A stretch of 64,000 nucleotides of DNA from Lamellibrachia columna (GCA_963662155.1 OY759274.1:36186795-36250794), one strand, 5' to 3'. Counted from the stretch's first letter, positions 15,273 to 36,680 are shown. Program-made: numbers and translations. The notes: generated by a model not told the origin, from the sequence alone.

Positions 15273-16341
15273 ATGCAATATACGAAGTCTTTCATGTGTG
15301 CTAAACGGTTTTGTAAGCACATCCTTTGCAGCTTTGGTAAAGTAATCTGTGGTCGAAGTGATTTTGTATTTATTTACCCAGCCACTAAAGCTGTGTCGTG
15401 GCGGTCGGAGCGCTTAGTGCCGCAGTGATTCGCGTCAAAAGGTAGCTGGTTCAGTGCCCGGTCTGGCCTTTACAACATATGTTGTTTTATCTGTCTGTAA
15501 GGCCTAGAATAGAGTATCCCGTCTGTTGGTCCATACTGGTACCAGTTCCGGAGTAACAATGCGGGGGTCTGGTATGAACTTTTTACCAAGATCGAGACGC
15601 GTCGTATTGACTATGGAGGTAACGTTTATTCTTGTAGAGCGTAGCGTTTATTCCTTGTTACCATGACAACCAGATAAATAGATAAATAATGTTTTACTTA
15701 TTTATTTATTATTTTTTCTTTCTTTTGTTGTATATATTTTTATTGATCCATCATCATTATCTCCTTTTTAGTGCAGTGTTGCTAAGCTTTGTTTTGGGCC
15801 ACTTTTCATCTTTTGATGGTATCACCAGGCCCCTGAACGTAAGTATAAAAAACGATGTTTGAGCATAAGCATTCACATATTGTCTTCGATGACGGCTTAC
15901 ATATATTCATACAAGAAAATACAGCGTATGGTGACATGCAATAATTACAGCATATAATGACATACCAGACAAGCCAAGTTCTCCTGAGTAAACAAAGAAT
16001 CACGTCCGAATACTTTCCACCATATTAGTTACCAACTGTTCTAGAGATGTGATCATGTGAATAGTCAGATCTGATTCTTCGTGTGTTTCAACGTTCTCAA
16101 ACATCAATGAACTGTTTTGTTTTGCGCGTTTTGGCAGCACCGACGAAACTTTTCAAGATTAATCCGACGCATGATGTCCCATTTCGCACAGAGCATAGTC
16201 AGATGAATCTGTCTTTCCTGGCTCATTGTGAATCGGTGCTCATCCTTGATCAGTTTCAACTTGGGAAAGACCTCTCCACGGTACAGTTGCTAATGATCAA
16301 AGTAAGATATTTGCGAGGCAACACCACCACATTGAGGAGAC
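15273..16341. other. No gene seen (non-coding)
   Basis: A weak tRNA-like stretch (15394-15465) is discussed under rejected items. No other feature is seen. Confidence 0.4.
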
Positions 16342-17329
16342 CATCCCGAGGTGTCTCCTGATCAACATCCCGAGGTGTCTCGTCATCAACATCCCGAGGT
16401 GTCTCTTCATCAACATCCTGAGGTGTCTCTTCATCAACATCCCGAGGTGTCTCTTCATCAACATCCCGAGGTGTCTCCTGATCAACATCCCGAGGTGTCT
16501 CTTCATCAACATCCCGAGGTGTCTCTTCATCAACATCCTGAGGTGTCTCTTCATCAACATCCCGAGGTGTCTCTTCATCAACATCCCGAGGTGTCTCTTC
16601 ATCAACATCCCGAGGTGTCTCTTCATCAACATCCCGAGGTGTTTCTTCATCAATATCCCGAGGTGTCTCCTGATCAACATCCCGAGGTGTCTTCTGATCA
16701 ACATCCCGAGGTGTCTCTTCATCAACATCCCGAGGTGTCTCTTCATCAACATCCCGAGGTGTCTCTTCATCAACATCCCGAGGTGTCTCCTGATCAACAT
16801 CCCGAGGTGTCTCTTCATCAACATCCCGAGGTGTCTCCTGATCAACATCCCGAGGTGTCTCTTCATCAACATCCCGAGGTGTCTCTTCATCAACATCCCG
16901 AGGTGTCTCCTGATCAACATCCCGAGGTGTCTCTTCATCAACACCCCGAGGTGTCTCCTGATCAACATCCCGAGGTGTCTCTTCATCAACATCCCGAGGT
17001 GTCTCTTCATCAACATCCCGAGGTGTCTCTTCATCAACATCCCGATGTGTCTCCTGATCAACATCCCGAGGTGTCTCTTCATCAACATCCCGATGTGTCT
17101 CTTCATCAACATCCCGAGGTGTCTCTTCATCAACATCCCGATGTGTCTCCTGATCAACATCCCGAGGTGTCTCTTCATCAACATCCCGAGGTGTCTCTTC
17201 ATCAACCTCCCGAGGTGTCTCTTCATCAACATCCCGAGGTGTCTCTTCATCAACATCCCGAGGTGTCTCTTCATCATCATCCCGAGGTGTCTCTTCATCA
17301 ACATCCCGAGGTGTCTCTTCATCAACATC
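16342..17329. repeat. 24-bp minisatellite, about 41 copies
   Basis: The unit CATCCCGAGGTGTCTCTTCA plus TCAA is repeated for 988 bp with a few point variants, mainly CTTCATCAA versus CTGATCAA. Because 24 is a multiple of three, several frames stay open: a plus-strand ORF of about 340 residues with an 8-residue HQHPEVSL period and a minus-strand ORF of about 352 with MLMKRHLG. Neither has a plausible gene context. Homogeneity is high, which implies recent amplification or conversion. Confidence 0.95.
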
Positions 17330-17357
17330 TTATACATCGTCGCCCGAGACTTCACGG

Positions 17358-17646
17358 AGCCCGGAGAAGCTAAGCTTGAAGGGAGCCCGGAGAGGCTTAG
17401 CTTGAAGGGAGTCCGGAGAAGCTAAGCTTGAAGGGAGCCCGGAGAAGCTAAGCTTGAAGGGAGCCCGGAGAGGCTTAGCTTGAAGGGAGCCCGGAGAAGC
17501 TAAGCTTGAAGGGAGCCCGGAGAGGCTAAGCTTGAAGGGAGCCCGGAGAGGCTAAGCTTGAAGGGAGCCCGGAGAGGCTAAGCTTGAAGGGAGCCTGGAG
17601 AGGCTAAGCTTGAAGGGAGCCAGGAGAGGCTAAGCTTGAAGGGAGA
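17358..17646. repeat. 26-bp minisatellite, about 11 copies
   Basis: The unit AGCCCGGAGAGGCTAAGCTT plus GAAGGG recurs about 11 times. Each unit contains the HindIII-like palindrome AAGCTT and is partly self-complementary (GCTAAGCTT). It follows the 24-bp array after only 28 bp. Confidence 0.95.
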
Positions 17647-18389
17647 CCTGAAGCGGCTAATCCGATTAATTATGATTGATTTGTGGGGGCTTCCTTTTTT
17701 GTGGGGGCATCCGTTTTGTGGGGGCCTGGCACGAGTGCACCACTTGTACCTTGGTTACTCAGGCATTGCTGTGTACAAATAGGCTATGCTGTTTCATCAG
17801 GAGAGCTATTCCCAATTATACACTAAGTACAGCGCCCGGCTGCATATGTCAGCCATGTAAATTGGCTACTTGCCAGTAGATAAAGGAGAACTACAGGTTC
17901 ACTTGAAAAATAACAACACTAAGGTTGGACTGGGATGTGCTGCATCATTAAAAATGTATTTTTAATCTAATCCTCTACCGTCTAGCTTATTGATCGTGTT
18001 CTTTGTATGTGCGTTGGTCTTTTGTTGTCTGTTTGGCGCTACAGAGAGAGACATCCGGGTGGAGAGGCGGGTTGTATGACTATCTGTCCCAGCAACCTTT
18101 GCGACGCGGGAATCTGTACTGAATTTTATTTGACGGAACTGTTCTTATTGGATGTGATATTGCTGGACTTGTAGGACACTTACACCGTAACATAAACAGT
18201 GAGCAGTACTACTTTACACCGCGTTGCTTGTCAAATGGAAAAGACGGATACGTCGCGACTGAAAGACTGGTTACAAATACGGCGTGACTGTGTGACTGGG
18301 TGACTGGGTGACAGGGTGACTGGGTGACTGGAAGAAACGCGGAATGCGATACATGTTACAGTAGGTAATGTGTGGAAGCAGACAAGACT
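17647..18389. other. No gene seen (non-coding)
   Basis: There is a small GTGACTGG repeat at 18285-18333 and nothing else recognisable. Confidence 0.45.
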
Positions 18390-18518
18390 GTCGTACGTAC
18401 TAACGGGCGTACGATTGGATTATCTACTCCGACTCACAACATCATGAACACATTGTCGTACACAATAACGGGCGTACGATTGGATTATCTACTCCGACTC
18501 ACAACATCATGAACACAC
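18390..18518. repeat. 65-bp tandem duplication
   Basis: A block containing TAACGGGCGTACGATTGGAT recurs with a 65-bp period (18401 and 18466), both ending in ACATCATGAACACA. Confidence 0.93.
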
Positions 18519-18859
18519 CGCGGTCGCACTGGAAACCTGTCCGGACATGATTGTTATTGTACAACATGTATATCAAAGCCAGGACTTTGTCGGTTTAACG
18601 AAACTTGACCAAGAGATTAGCACTGGTCTGTGTGTAAGCTTTAGATGCCGTCCGAGCGGATGATTTGTTATTTATTGCGGTCCAGTTCGGCTCGGATTTC
18701 AAGTATGTGTCATAGATATGTCTGGTTATGGTACACGTGACGCGTTATTTGGGCTAGTTTTGGCGCGGCTGAGGAGCTCCCGTGTGGCAAAGACATCTGG
18801 TGTAATATTGCACTGGCCAGTCATGTGGAGAATACAATTGAGAGGCGAGAGCGTTGTGT

Positions 18860-19022
18860 GATATTGCCTTCGGTAGGTTTCGTGCAGTAATTGTAGCGTG
18901 GCTGAATGCTTCCCAGAGAAATCTATTTGGCGTTGGAATACACAGTGAATGGGGTGAAGTGAAAGGCGTTTTGAACAGTTCCAACAACTGGACACCGCGC
19001 TATATAAAAACGTACCTTAACC
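18860..19022 (+). repeat. SINE 3' part (5'-truncated copy)
   Basis: It matches the 3' two-thirds of the SINE at 34277-34579. Shared blocks are GCAGTAATTG, AGCGTGGCT(G/T)AATGCTTCCC, GGGGTGAAGTG and the tail GCGCTATATAA-AACGTAC. The tRNA head is missing. The tail of the form AAGCACTTTGAG...GCTATATAA resembles tails shared between V-SINE-type SINEs and their partner LINEs. Confidence 0.75.
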
Positions 19023-19254
19023 TTTTTTTACTTAACTTTACATATGACGATGATAAATATGATATCTGTTCATTATATGACTAATGAATAAACACAATCG
19101 TATACGCGTTTCTCGCGAGAGTTAGCGCTTCTAAAAATGGGCAGTTGGATCCTGTTAGTAACAAATCCCAGATGGCTTACTGAGAGGCCAACATATTATC
19201 ATCTATGCGTAATTTTATTTTTAGACATGTTTATACTGCTAGCATTTACATAAT

Positions 19255-19500
19255 CAGCTTATTGAAACCCACAAATTATCGTGGAGTCATCTTAATAAAC
19301 GCTAGAGCAAAACGTTACAACAGACTTTTGCTGAATAGAATCTGACCCTTCGTTGATCCATTCCTTCGCTGGAATCAAAATGGTTTCAGACAAGTATGGT
19401 CCACTGTTACACACGTTCTGGCCCTGAAATGCCTCATCCAGAAAGCAGATCAACTAACTCTGACTGAAGACCAACAATTTTTCATCTATGGGTAACCCGC
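19255..19500 (+). pseudogene. Non-LTR reverse-transcriptase fragment
   Basis: The translation reads NYRGVILI, then NRLLLNRI, then a stop, DPFLRWNQNGFR and ST-THVLALKCLI. This is the order of the N-terminal RT motifs (NYRG, LLNR, NQNGFR-ST) of L1/RTE-like LINEs. Only about 70 codons survive, with one stop. No palm catalytic motifs are present. It lies between two related direct repeats (about 19185-19255 and 19468-19655). Confidence 0.65.
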
Positions 19501-19503
19501 CCT

Positions 19504-28774
<9,271 letters not shown>

Positions 28775-28885
28775 ATCGCGCTTCGGCCACTGCACGAGCA
28801 CCCTGTCCCCCCCGCACCCTTGTGAAGTCGTCGTTTGCACCGGGGCTTCACGTGTGTCTCGTTCGTTGTAATTTGGTCGCGCTCC

Positions 28886-28891
28886 ATTAAA
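28886..28891 (+). terminator. Poly(A) signal ATTAAA of the NSUN7-like gene
   Basis: ATTAAA lies 112 bp after the stop codon, in a GC-to-AT composition change that fits a short 3' UTR. Confidence 0.5.
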
Positions 28892-30320
28892 TTCATTTCA
28901 ACTATATTCAGACATTCATTGATTTAGAGAGAAAAACTGTGACAGAGAAAAAAGAGAAAAACGGTAACACTGGTAACAACATACAATGTTAGTCAAAACA
29001 CAACAATTAGAAATTATAAATGCAGTGCTTATTACATACTTTCTGGTGTAATTACATAGCATGAGTAATGAAGATGCACATATTTTCTCTATCATAATTT
29101 ATATGTTAGCTATTCTATTTTCATTAAATCGACACCATTACTAAAGTATTATGCAATTGTCCTTTCATTCGACCATATGCGTAATTATGGGTCGATGTAT
29201 TTTCTAAAGCAAAATGTTTGTTTGCATTACGTACTTCAAAACTTTACATTTTATTATGGCTCGTTTTAGCCAACATGGCGGGATAATATTTTTTTTCAAA
29301 GCAATAATAAATAAATATTCATACAGTATACTTCGTTATGCCAAAAAATTGAAATATTATATCACATAAAATTTATTAAAAAAAGAGTTAATAATTCAAA
29401 ACCGAATTCAGTTCAAGGACAAATGGAAATGCAATCCTAGGTGCAAACACGACTTCACAGCTTTGCCTGTGCACGCACAAACTGACTACGAAAAACGGCG
29501 TCTTTGCCGGGTTTCCAGCACGCTTGATCCCTCGCACGGATACTTCTTACTGGACATCTGTCTGGAACTCAGCAAATTGCTTCAACTTTACATTAGGTCA
29601 TATCACTTGATATCAATTGATATTACTTGATATCACTTGACATTATTGGTGAAGGCGCGCGACATTAATAATGACGCATTTTCACTGTGGAAGAAGCGCT
29701 GACATATTGTTTTATAGCGCAGCATGCATTAATTGGTGTCTACGGAGCACCTAGGTGGATTAAAATGGCACGTTTCGGCCACTGAGTGGAATCCTTTTGA
29801 GTAATCATACGTTGACATACGCACCATCTGTCTCGCAGGCACTTCGGCGTAAATGCCTGTAACAAACCTCTCTTCACACTAAGACATTACAGACGTATGT
29901 GTCGTCTTTGTCTTACTGACACGTTGACGTATTCTTACTGTGGACTGTGGTTATAACGTGGAATGTGCATTAAATCTAATGGAATTCAACATTTCCGTAG
30001 AATAATGGAGAAGTGTCCACAGAAGACAAGTTAAACACTCACGACACAGGGTCTTTTACAGTTGTGGCATCCTCGATGACTGCTCGTTGACGTAAACGTA
30101 TAGTTGAATTCCTCCTGGTGACCAACTTGGAAAGTTTGCCATGTACGATGTCTTTCTACAAACTCACAGTGTCTGGCATCATGATAAATTCAGACCCTAC
30201 GATATTTGTACACGAACAGTTTCTGGTCGATGACTGTAGACACGCACAGACTGCGAACGAAAACATGCTGTTTATCGTTCTTTTTCTTGAATAAGTAACA
30301 CTTAACATTACTTTCCCCAC
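28892..30320. other. No gene seen (non-coding)
   Basis: AT-rich sequence. A small cluster of TTGATATCA-type palindromes is at 29595-29645. No coding feature. Confidence 0.45.
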
Positions 30321-30390
30321 TAACTACGTCATAACTACGTCATAACTACGTCATAACTACGTCATAACTACGTCATAACTACGTCATAAC
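30321..30390. repeat. 11-bp tandem repeat carrying ACGTCA cores
   Basis: Six exact units of TAACTACGTCA (30321-30386) plus a decayed seventh. Each holds ACGTCA, the half-site core bound by ATF/CREB-type bZIP factors. It could be a regulatory cluster or simply a short satellite. Confidence 0.85.
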
Positions 30391-30909
30391 CGTCAAGGCA
30401 CCAGGTAATTTGCATGTGTAGTGATCTGTAGCTGGTAATCTCTCACTAAAGACACCTCTCTTGGTTACCAACCATAATAATAAAATAATATCAATAACAT
30501 AATACCCATCATCCTTTCCGCACTTCCGGTGTGTTGTTGTTGGGCCATTGTTGATAAAGCGTTCGTAGATTTAAGGGATTTTAGACATGCAAGCTACTTC
30601 ACTTCCCCTCAATCAATCCTTATAATTTGATATTCCATCCTGCCGCCTTGTTTGCCTGACCTCCACAGAGTCTGTTTCACAATTAAGGGTCTACGTGGAT
30701 TTTATGAGGGTATATTCCAAGCGAAATGCCAGTCTAGCATTTTTTATGTGTTTTTTTTGGATAGGTTATATTCGTGAAGAGATATTGGTTAAACACGATG
30801 CCGAACCAATATGATGATCTGACTGTAGATAAACAACAAAAACATGTCTAGTGGTTCTCAATCTTTGTATTCTATTGATACAAGTAAAACGCGTCGTCGA
30901 GATATGTTA

Positions 30910-31205
30910 TAAACACAAACAGAGACTGCCGAGACTTGTTATCGCGAAACACAAACTGCGCTTGGCATGATTTGATTTTACAAAACATTAATTGCGACTG
31001 CCTAGACTTGTTATCCCAGAACATAGCCAAGAAACTACCAATATTGTTTTATCACAGAACACAAAGCGAAACTGCAAAAACTTGTTATCAAAAACACAAA
31101 TCGAGACTGCCTAGATTTGCTATCACAAAAACAAAAATTTTGGCTGCCGAGACTGTTTAGTACAACATTCAGATTCACAATGCCGAGATTGTTATCACAT
31201 AATCA
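30910..31205. repeat. Degenerate tandem repeat
   Basis: GAGACTGCC(G/T)AGACTTGTTATC-like blocks with AACACAAA spacers recur about six times with irregular spacing and much divergence. Confidence 0.6.
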
Positions 31206-32354
31206 GTTTTGAAGAAACCAGAACAGGTAGTTCCGACCACACCTCTACGGAGGAGTGATGCAATCTTCTGTGCTTCAGCTCCAGGCGAGATTTACCAAGC
31301 AAGCATTCCCGTATCAGGTTTCTAAAAATCCTGTCTCGCCGACAAAGATTACAGGTTAGTACTCATCGGGTATCAGAAATCCGATGGTTAACTAGCTAGA
31401 TTGCTAATGTCAAGGTGACCGATCAAATACTAGTACCGGAAATCTTTGTTGCGACAAAACAGGGTGAGGCAGTCCGGTTCCAGAATTGTTGGGAAAGATA
31501 GGAAATCAGTTAACGATGTCCGATCGTATTACACTATTTCTCACGTATGCCAGCATATACGATATCCATGTCCAAATATTTCATTTGTTTTGTACATACA
31601 TATGCTACCATGTTTGGACGCCGTGGGTGTTGCCGTCTGAACTGTTGCACACTGACATAGTACCTGAACGTTGCCTATAACGTGAATACAACTATATGCG
31701 ATGTCCCCTTTCTGACATTGACCTTTTCACTGGATGGGTTAACGCGAAAGGGTTCCACTTTGGAATTTAGTTAACAGGGTTATAAATTAACATGTTTGCT
31801 AACTAAGTGGTACAAGTAGTTCGGCAATTTTATATTAGAAATATTTATGTATATGGTATTTGTGCATTACACATTACTATTTGTAATTTTTAATGAGTAA
31901 TGAAATGCATTATGCTCGATTGTTGTGACAATATGGCGACTCTGAATTACCCCGCACTCTTCCAATCTGCGCAATTCGTGACGTAGAAAGCGTAATCTGT
32001 TATCCATGAAATGGTCAATATCGGTAACCCTGCTAGTGCACAAAGCATTCCTCGAAAATCGTAAATGTCACGCATGATTGCACGTAGGCGGTGTACGTAG
32101 AAATGCACTGATTGCCAAGACTGGTTTTCTAATGCTACTTCCACGTGCCTGCATGTCATTTGTTCTGACATCATTTATGCGTGGAATTATGACGACTATC
32201 TGCATAACAGGTGAGTATGAATTTCATCTTGTGATGGAAACAGTACGTATGTGTGCGTACGTGCGCGTGTGTGTGCGTGCGTGCGTCTTTAACGTGTCTG
32301 CAAATTAATACACCCAGTCGCACACAATCAGAAACAGTCACACATATTTACACA

Positions 32355-32422
<68 letters not shown>

Positions 32423-32630
32423 ATATATATTCACATACAGTCATGCACATTTACGCCCGAATGCGTGAGTGCGTGTACGTGTTTACGTTGGTGTACGTGT
32501 TTACGTACGATTGTATGTATGTACACAAATATAATGTATACGTAACGTAGACGTCAAATACATGTATGTACGAACGCATATGTCAAATACAAAAACACCC
32601 CTGTTAAAATGAGTCCGTGTCGTATTGCAG
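31206..32630. other. No gene seen; one (TA)n at 32360-32412
   Basis: Unique AT-rich sequence, with a GTGC-rich tract near 32245-32285 and a TA array near 32360-32412. No supported gene. Confidence 0.45.
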
Positions 32631-32882
32631 AAAAAAAGCAAAAGCAAAGCAGTCCCAAGTATAGCTGACGGCGGCGACTTGCGAGCGCCCTTCACTACAC
32701 CGTCTCCGTGGGACAGATCCCGCGCCAACAGCGTCGAGACGGATTCCCTGCAGATGAAGTACGTTGGCCTAAACCCGGGTGAAATACCCGGATGTGTCGA
32801 CGTACGCACATGCACTCCTCTCGAAGTTCACGATAACAGGAAGACGAGCGAGCGAAACCAGACCGGAAGTACACGATCATAG
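32631..32882 (+). CDS. Candidate coding exon (possible alternative 3' exon of NSUN7)
   Basis: An AG acceptor (CGTATTGCAG at 32630) opens an 83-codon frame to a TAG at 32880-32882. The composition (GACGGCGGCGACTTGCGAGC and similar) is GC-rich like the NSUN7 exons and unlike the surrounding AT-rich DNA. The peptide is Lys/Ser-rich at first, then AVPSIADGGDLRAP, PSPWDRSRANSVETDSLQM and KYVGLNPGEIPGCVDV. I do not recognise it. The acceptor phase (0) fits the cryptic donor at 28484 in NSUN7 exon 10, so it could be an alternative terminal exon replacing the Pro-rich tail. Otherwise it belongs to an unseen gene or is chance. A GTACGC donor-like site inside it (about 32801) would allow an internal exon instead. 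Confidence 0.4.
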   Translation, partial: KKSKSKAVPSIADGGDLRAPFTTPSPWDRSRANSVETDSLQMKYVGLNPGEIPGCVDVRTCTPLEVHDNRKTSERNQTGSTRS

Positions 32883-32914
32883 GAAGACGAGTGAGCGAAA
32901 CCAGACCGGAAGCA
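32829..32914. repeat. 43-bp tandem duplication
   Basis: The block with AGGAAGACGAGCGAGCGAAA and CCAGACCGGAAG recurs at a 43-bp period with three to four changes. The stop codon of the candidate exon is created in the second copy. Confidence 0.9.
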
Positions 32915-34276
32915 CGAAGATGGGAAACGGAACTAATGGGCAGATGTGAAGCGGGTAGTGTGACGTCACTTGACATTGCGCCATGCATCTAGTTGAAAGA
33001 TCGTCCAATTGTAATTATTGCTAGTGAAAGTGAATTACTTTCATATAAATAAGGAAGTGATTCACTTTGTTCTAGCAGCTTGAACATGAGCTGGACCGGC
33101 TCGTGACGTTTTCTTGGCTTCGTATTAAGCATAATTAAGTCATACAAGTCTACACTCAGTTTCGATAGATGATCCCAGTGATATCCCAGTGAAAACAATC
33201 ATATGTCGATCAAGTTTCCGACCATTGTTCCATTTTAGTTTGGTTGTTGGCTGTGGAACCTAAAATATACTGCAGCGTCATCATAATGTATCTTGTGGTT
33301 TGCTTGGAATTTCCACAATACGTTGGAACCCAGTAATCGGTGGCAAACCAGCACCTACTAGCATCGTGAAGATATATCTCCGGCAATGCATTCACTGGTC
33401 ATACTGGGAGCTTCCTTTGAGAATTCGCCAACATTGTAGATCAATTTCCTAGCATCTCTGATAATAGAAGACGCTTGGTGTAGAAAGATTACGTGGTTCA
33501 CGTGTCGTTCTCATTGCACTGTAGTGCCCTCTTGTGGCTGGCACATGTTGAACACTCTTTTTTGTGCCGTTGTAACATAATGTTACGCCCATGTTACACA
33601 AAGCGACATGGTTGCTAACGTACGTTACACAACACCAACACACCAAAATAAAGTTCATTTGTTATGAAGACATCACCTTCTTTCGTTGTGTTGTCTCAGT
33701 ATTATAACAGGATAACACACGATGTTCAGTTGTGCTGTTGAAAAAATGTTGGCGACATCGCCATTGCTGAAGCAGCATAACATGTTTTAAAGTATACTAA
33801 TACAGTGCCGCATGAAAACGCACAGCTAAATTGTGTGTGCGTTTAGGCAGCTAAACTATGTGTGCGGTTAGACTAGACACTGCGAGTGCGATCTGTTGAC
33901 TCACGCCAATCCCGATTTGAGCATTGATGAAAAGTCACGACAGGTGCACGACCTGTCGACCGCGTTTAAACATTACTGCCGGCAGTCGGTGGAATTGGGA
34001 CCCGACTCAATTCCAGCTACATAATCACTTACCAAAATTGGCCTAGCTAAACGGTCTAGCGAAGGTGTTTACACGACCGATTGTTGCACCTCTACCGTGT
34101 CGACCGAACAACTGGGCGAAAATCGCTGTAAACCGGCACAAAGCAATTACTGCCTACGTCTGTGGTTCAGATTTAATACGGCTGTAATGGCGCGTCCAGT
34201 AAATAGGTTACAGAACGCCAGCACGCTACCCTCAAAGCAGACACGCACAAACAGTCAACACCTATGTTATTTGTGT
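32915..34276. other. No gene seen (non-coding)
   Basis: ORFs of 60-70 codons only. No transposon or RNA feature is recognised. Confidence 0.45.
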
Positions 34277-34579
34277 GGGGCGTGATAGCATACCGGTTAG
34301 AATGCCGGACTGTCAATCGTAAGAACCCGGTTTCAAATCCCACTGCGGGCGCTTCGAACGTTTGGCAAGTTTGATCACCCCACTTTGCCACAGTTTACTG
34401 AGTACCTGACAATACAGACAGTGGTGGATGTGTGAACGAATAGTCTTCGCGCAGTAATTGCAGCGTGGCTTAATGCTTCCCAGAGAAGTTGAAATGGCCT
34501 TGGAATGGGGTGAAGTGTAAAGCACTTTGAGCTGTTTTAAGGACTAGATACTGTGCTATATAAGAACGTACATTTTACC
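34277..34579 (+). mobile_element. tRNA-headed SINE, full-length-like copy
   Basis: The head at 34277-34352 has an A-box-like TAGCATACCGG and a B-box-like GGTTTCAAATCC spaced as in a tRNA, with GGACTGTCAATC in the anticodon arm (Asp-like GTC). The body and tail contain GCAGTAATTGCAGCGTGGCT, AAAGCACTTTGAG and TGCTATATAAGAACG, which recur in the copy at 18860-19022. The A and B boxes would form an internal Pol III promoter. Confidence 0.8.
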
Positions 34580-34984
34580 TTTAACGATTTATCATTGAGG
34601 CAATTAAAGTGTGTTTCAGTTTTTACAATTATCACTTTAAATGTGTGATTTTATTATGTGTTGCTATTTTTCTGTCGACAAATTGTGTTGTTGTACGTAT
34701 ATTTTATGGCATAATAATAATAATAATAATAACTATTATTATTACTACTACTATTATCATTATTACTATTATTATTATTTTTAATGGTATGGTGCACGAT
34801 ATGACGTCCAATCAGGGGAGTCACCAATATAACTTGGTGAAATTCAGGTCAACTCATTGATTTGGTGTACATCTAAAGCTCGGAGGAAACGAACATTAAT
34901 GAGGAGCCGGATGGGCTGCACTAAATAGCCTAGGCGAAATTCGTCCTTCCTGGTATTAATTAACTGTTCACATTAGGAGGCGCA
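34580..34984. other. AT-rich spacer with ATA/ATT microsatellite
   Basis: A trinucleotide-like ATA/ATT/ACT tract at 34711-34790. No gene. Confidence 0.6.
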
Positions 34985-35365
34985 TTGCTTCCGCTTCTGC
35001 TGCTACAGATCGCCTACTGTGGCGGAACTAATGCGGAATACGCGGAAACTACTAATAACCCAATTATCAATAGATACCACACACCTACAGTTATCCAACG
35101 AAATCAGGTATATCTCGCTGTTAGAAATTGTACACATCATCCAGCGAGAATTGTGCCAATCAAGCAAGACAGCCTAGATGTTCGACCGTCTAATTCTAAC
35201 CTGTATTCCGTACCAGTGTTAAGAAAAACGTCGGCATGTGCGTGGAACTCACTCCCTGTTAACGTTATGTCGACTGGAAATATAATAAAATTTCGCCATC
35301 AAATAAAAACCCACCTGTTTAATCTCACGTATCGGGTTATTTCTCGTTATTTACCACATTGCTAA
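34985..35365 (+). pseudogene. LINE ORF2 C-terminal fragment (tentative)
   Basis: A 126-codon frame ends with SVPVLRKTSACAWNSLP, then IIKFRHQIKTHLFNLTY and a stop. The pattern W-N-S-L-P followed about 15 residues later by F-x-x-x-[IL]-K-x-[HY]-L-[FL] is typical of the C-terminus of CR1/L2-type LINE proteins. No RT core precedes it, so it is a 5'-truncated remnant. Confidence 0.5.
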
Positions 35366-36480
35366 CTTGAGGTTCCTATTTTATTGTTTCAAATTAACAC
35401 ACTTGATAAATACAATATATTGTGGTTTGAAGTTCTGTTGAAATTACGCAAACATAGCGGCACATCCGAAACGTTCACCGCCGCTACACAAGTTAGTGAG
35501 GCAGTGACGCAAACGTGTGTTCACACATAGCTTCATAGACTGTGCTTATCATCAAGTATTTAAGCTGTGACTACACGATGACACAAGTCTTATATAATAC
35601 CCCACGTGACATGATTGTGACGTAATCGCGGCGACGCATCGCTTGTTGTAAACGCGGCTTTACGTATTATTCTCAAGTGACATGTCCAAGCGACGGGGGT
35701 TGGGGGGGGGGCGTATCAGGATCATGGAATAGATATGTACATTTCACAAAGAATTGATGACTCATTTGCAATCTAAACTCGTGAATTTCAAACGAATAAT
35801 ACACATAATTTATATATTTGCACGCACGTCCACGGCAGATGTCACAACAAACGAATCACCCAAATTATTTTATTAGACCGGTAGCTGGACTTGTTTAAAT
35901 GGCAAATACGTTAAAGGCTGACAAAATAAAATACAACGTCTTGGATAACAGTCGATGTACAATGACCACATCTCAGCAGATTAAACTACTAGCAGAATGT
36001 CTTCCTGCCATCCTGTCTTGAAAAACGCCAAAATACAACAGAGAAAATTTTTCACGACGTTCCATGGCAACTTGGCGCAGCTTCATTTGAAATATAATTC
36101 AAACGGAAACGTGGCGATAATGAATTCTTCACCAGCAAGAACACGTAAACCTATTTATTTCTGTTAGGATATCAGCATTAACTAACTGCATTTCTTTTTT
36201 TAAATAAACTTTATTTCTGGACCGAATCGATATGTTTTTGTTTTTATGCGTTTTTGCGGTTTTTCACCGAGGGAAGAAACCCGCTGCACTCTCTTGAGGC
36301 TTCCACCCGAGGGTAGTCTGTAGTACCACACATAATAACTAGCATTTGTTTCATATGTTAGATAAGATACACTTGAATCCTGGATTTGGCCAAAGGGAGT
36401 GATCATTTGGATTTGACAGACTTCGGTAGGAATGCAAAGTGTTCCGCACGGCACATGCATTGTTAGCACCACAGAGGATA
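35366..36480. other. No gene seen (non-coding)
   Basis: A short G run is at 35698-35712. No coding or RNA feature is recognised. Confidence 0.45.
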
Positions 36481-36680
36481 TGCATTGTTTGTTGAGCTAT
36501 TGAGCAGTGGAATGCATTGTTTGTTGAGCTATTGAGCAGTGGAATGCATTGTTTGTTGAGCTATTGAGCAGTGGAATGCATTGTTTGTTGAGCTATTGAG
36601 CAGTGGAATGCATTGTTTGTTGAGCTGTTGAGCAGTGGAATGCATTGTTTGTTGAGTTGTTGAGCAGTGGAATGCATTGA
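36481..36680. repeat. 32-bp minisatellite, six copies
   Basis: The unit TGCATTGTTTGTTGAGCTAT plus TGAGCAGTGGAA starts at 36481, 36513, 36545, 36577, 36609 and 36641, with a decayed seventh. Confidence 0.95.

Noticed and set aside
15394..15465. tRNA-like segment (GGCGGTCGGAGCG and GGTTCAGTGCCCG)
   Set aside because: Box-like motifs occur, but I cannot fold a cloverleaf and find no second copy in the window.
16342..17329. CRISPR-like regular repeats
   Set aside because: Units are head-to-tail with no unique spacers and no cas genes, and the sequence is eukaryotic. The same holds for the 26-, 32-, 48-, 57- and 59-bp arrays.
16297..17373. Long ORFs (340 and 352 codons) on opposite strands over the 24-bp array
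   Set aside because: They exist because the period is a multiple of three and lacks stops. There is no signal peptide, splice context or non-repetitive domain, and both strands are equally open.
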